In this document: in pieces, positions 63,163-64,000 of the stretch
How positions within the stretch are numbered: position 1 is the stretch's first letter
Layout: every line of letters starts with the position of its first letter
DNA from: Aphrocallistes beatrix
Taxonomy: Eukaryota; Porifera; Hexactinellida; Sceptrulophora; Aphrocallistidae
Length of the DNA stretch: 64,000 nt
NCBI GenBank assembly: GCA_963281255.1
Contig: OY725498.1
Location: 4,154,001 to 4,218,000 of the forward strand
Direction: 5' to 3'
Position numbers and translations under genes: made by a program
The notes under the pieces: model-generated
What the model was told of the DNA's origin: nothing
What the model saw: the letters and a program-made list of their open reading frames with translations, nothing else
Databases searched by the model: none

Positions 63163-64000
63163 TTAGCTGAGCATATCAATATTAAACTTTACAAAGTAAA
63201 ATTTGGTGTCACTATTAAGAGAAAACTTAGCAAATTTGAAAACATCTCTACCAGCCTCCAAACTGAATGTGTCTGCGACTTGGCGAGTATCTCGATACTT
63301 TATCACAACTTTACAGTTTGTGAATCCAATACCAATGGAATTCTGGTCTGATATAATCTGCTTGCAAATCCCACACTCCAACTCACTCACTTCTTCATTT
63401 AGAGTGAACAATCCATTAGAATCTGGATAGAAACCTTTGTTTATTATCACTCGCGTAATCGAGTCGTGGTAATTTACATTCGAACAACATGCAATGAAAC
63501 TGGCTCCAGGCAGAATGTTCAATGCACGCGCATTCCCATCAAGAGAAAGGGTATGATATTTGGAAGGGCTGGTAAGTAATGTTGCGTCAAATTCCTTGAA
63601 TATATAATCTCTAATGTAAGAAGAGTTTGTTAACATGGGTTGATGGAGAGCTGGTAGAACTGGTACGTTATCAGCTTGTCCGGGTAAGATTGGGTCAATT
63701 GTCGGATTCACATCATCATATGGACCTTTATCAGGCCGAGTAGTATATTTTATACTTGTATCTGGATCATCACTACTGAACAAAAACCAAAAACATTGCT
63801 TTACTTTCTTTAAACAGCCTCCTGATGTATTCGTTGATTCTTTCGGTTGATAACTTCGAGGATTCATTTGAGGGGAATTTAGTCTCTCTGATTGAGATTG
63901 AATTGGGAAATCAGAATCAATTTCATCTTCTTTATTTTGAACTAAACATTTCTGTTTTTTATTAACCGCCTTATCAGGCCCACTCTGTTTGGTCCTCTTC
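63163..64000 (-). CDS. Gene of unknown function with a Cys motif (5' end beyond the window)
   Basis: The frame is open from base 64000 to the stop at 63163. An internal ATG at 63867 would give 234 residues, but at least 44 further in-frame codons precede it, beginning with a lysine-rich stretch (KRTKQSGPDKAVNKKQKC). So the gene probably starts, or has an earlier exon, to the right. The middle is a proline/aspartate-rich linker (GPYDDVNPTIDPILPG). The C-terminal 110 residues read LPGASFIACCSNVN, VIINKGFYPDSNGLFTLNEE, LECGICKQII and GIGFTNCKVVIKY. This resembles a possible zinc-binding module (VI..GF..F.L...C..C....GF.NC) seen in repeats of many lower-eukaryote proteins. That match is from memory and uncertain. 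A lineage-specific protein is the safe call. Confidence 0.6.
   Translation of the reverse strand, partial: KRTKQSGPDKAVNKKQKCLVQNKEDEIDSDFPIQSQSERLNSPQMNPRSYQPKESTNTSGGCLKKVKQCFWFLFSSDDPDTSIKYTTRPDKGPYDDVNPTIDPILPGQADNVPVLPALHQPMLTNSSYIRDYIFKEFDATLLTSPSKYHTLSLDGNARALNILPGASFIACCSNVNYHDSITRVIINKGFYPDSNGLFTLNEEVSELECGICKQIISDQNSIGIGFTNCKVVIKYRDTRQVADTFSLEAGRDVFKFAKFSLNSDTKFYFVKFNIDMLS

Noticed and set aside
1..64000. tRNA, rRNA or other structural RNA genes
   Set aside because: I looked for tRNA-like A/B boxes and conserved rRNA stretches and saw none convincing; a covariance-model scan was not possible here.

Overview
The window looks like nuclear DNA of an invertebrate animal. It is AT-rich and full of eukaryotic DNA transposons (hAT, pogo, mariner and P/THAP types), and it has no operons. 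Coiled-coil/NHL proteins of the TRIM2/3/71 type, a very large interferon-inducible-type GTPase and an SLC37-type transporter are animal families. A sponge or another early-branching marine animal is my best guess, but that is inference. All recognisable host genes lie on the minus strand.

Region 1 (1-41132) is a tandem array of one gene family: a single-exon protein of 415 residues with an N-terminal coiled coil and a six-bladed NHL propeller, lacking RING and B-box. There are three intact copies (2287-3534, 13813-15060, 21509-22756) and one partial copy running off the left edge (1-124). One copy is broken only by a single stop (39885-41132). Two are frameshifted or nonsense-containing (9587-10825, 32093-33319), and three are fragments (17464-18181, 25619-25693, 36258-36737). 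Flanking blocks were duplicated with the genes and have been invaded repeatedly by mobile elements; many show exact target-site duplications or empty-site paralogues. Between the copies lie transposase relics: mariner, a hAT/ZMYM1-like type, a hAT C-terminal domain, P-element/THAP9, a gypsy integrase and an unnamed TIR transposon.

Region 2 (41133-53400) holds a complete very large GTPase of the GVIN/URGCP type (43007-48229), a secreted or membrane-anchored protein resembling only the coil part of the NHL family (51068-51634), and a multi-pass membrane protein (52347-53366).

Region 3 (53400-64000) holds nested foldback elements, a 2 kb satellite of about 120 copies of a 17-bp palindromic unit (55679-57720), an SLC37-like transporter with two one-base frame breaks (59920-61428), and a gene of unknown function that runs off the right edge (63163-64000).

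The strongest candidate for something undescribed is the NHL array. Between copies the framework is almost invariant. Differences concentrate in the loops predicted to form one face of the propeller (the D-A and B-C loops), while the opposite-face loops stay constant. That is the pattern expected of a diversifying recognition surface. A GVIN-type GTPase, a family linked to interferon responses in vertebrates, lies next to the array, so an immune or self-recognition cluster is a reasonable hypothesis; nothing here proves it.
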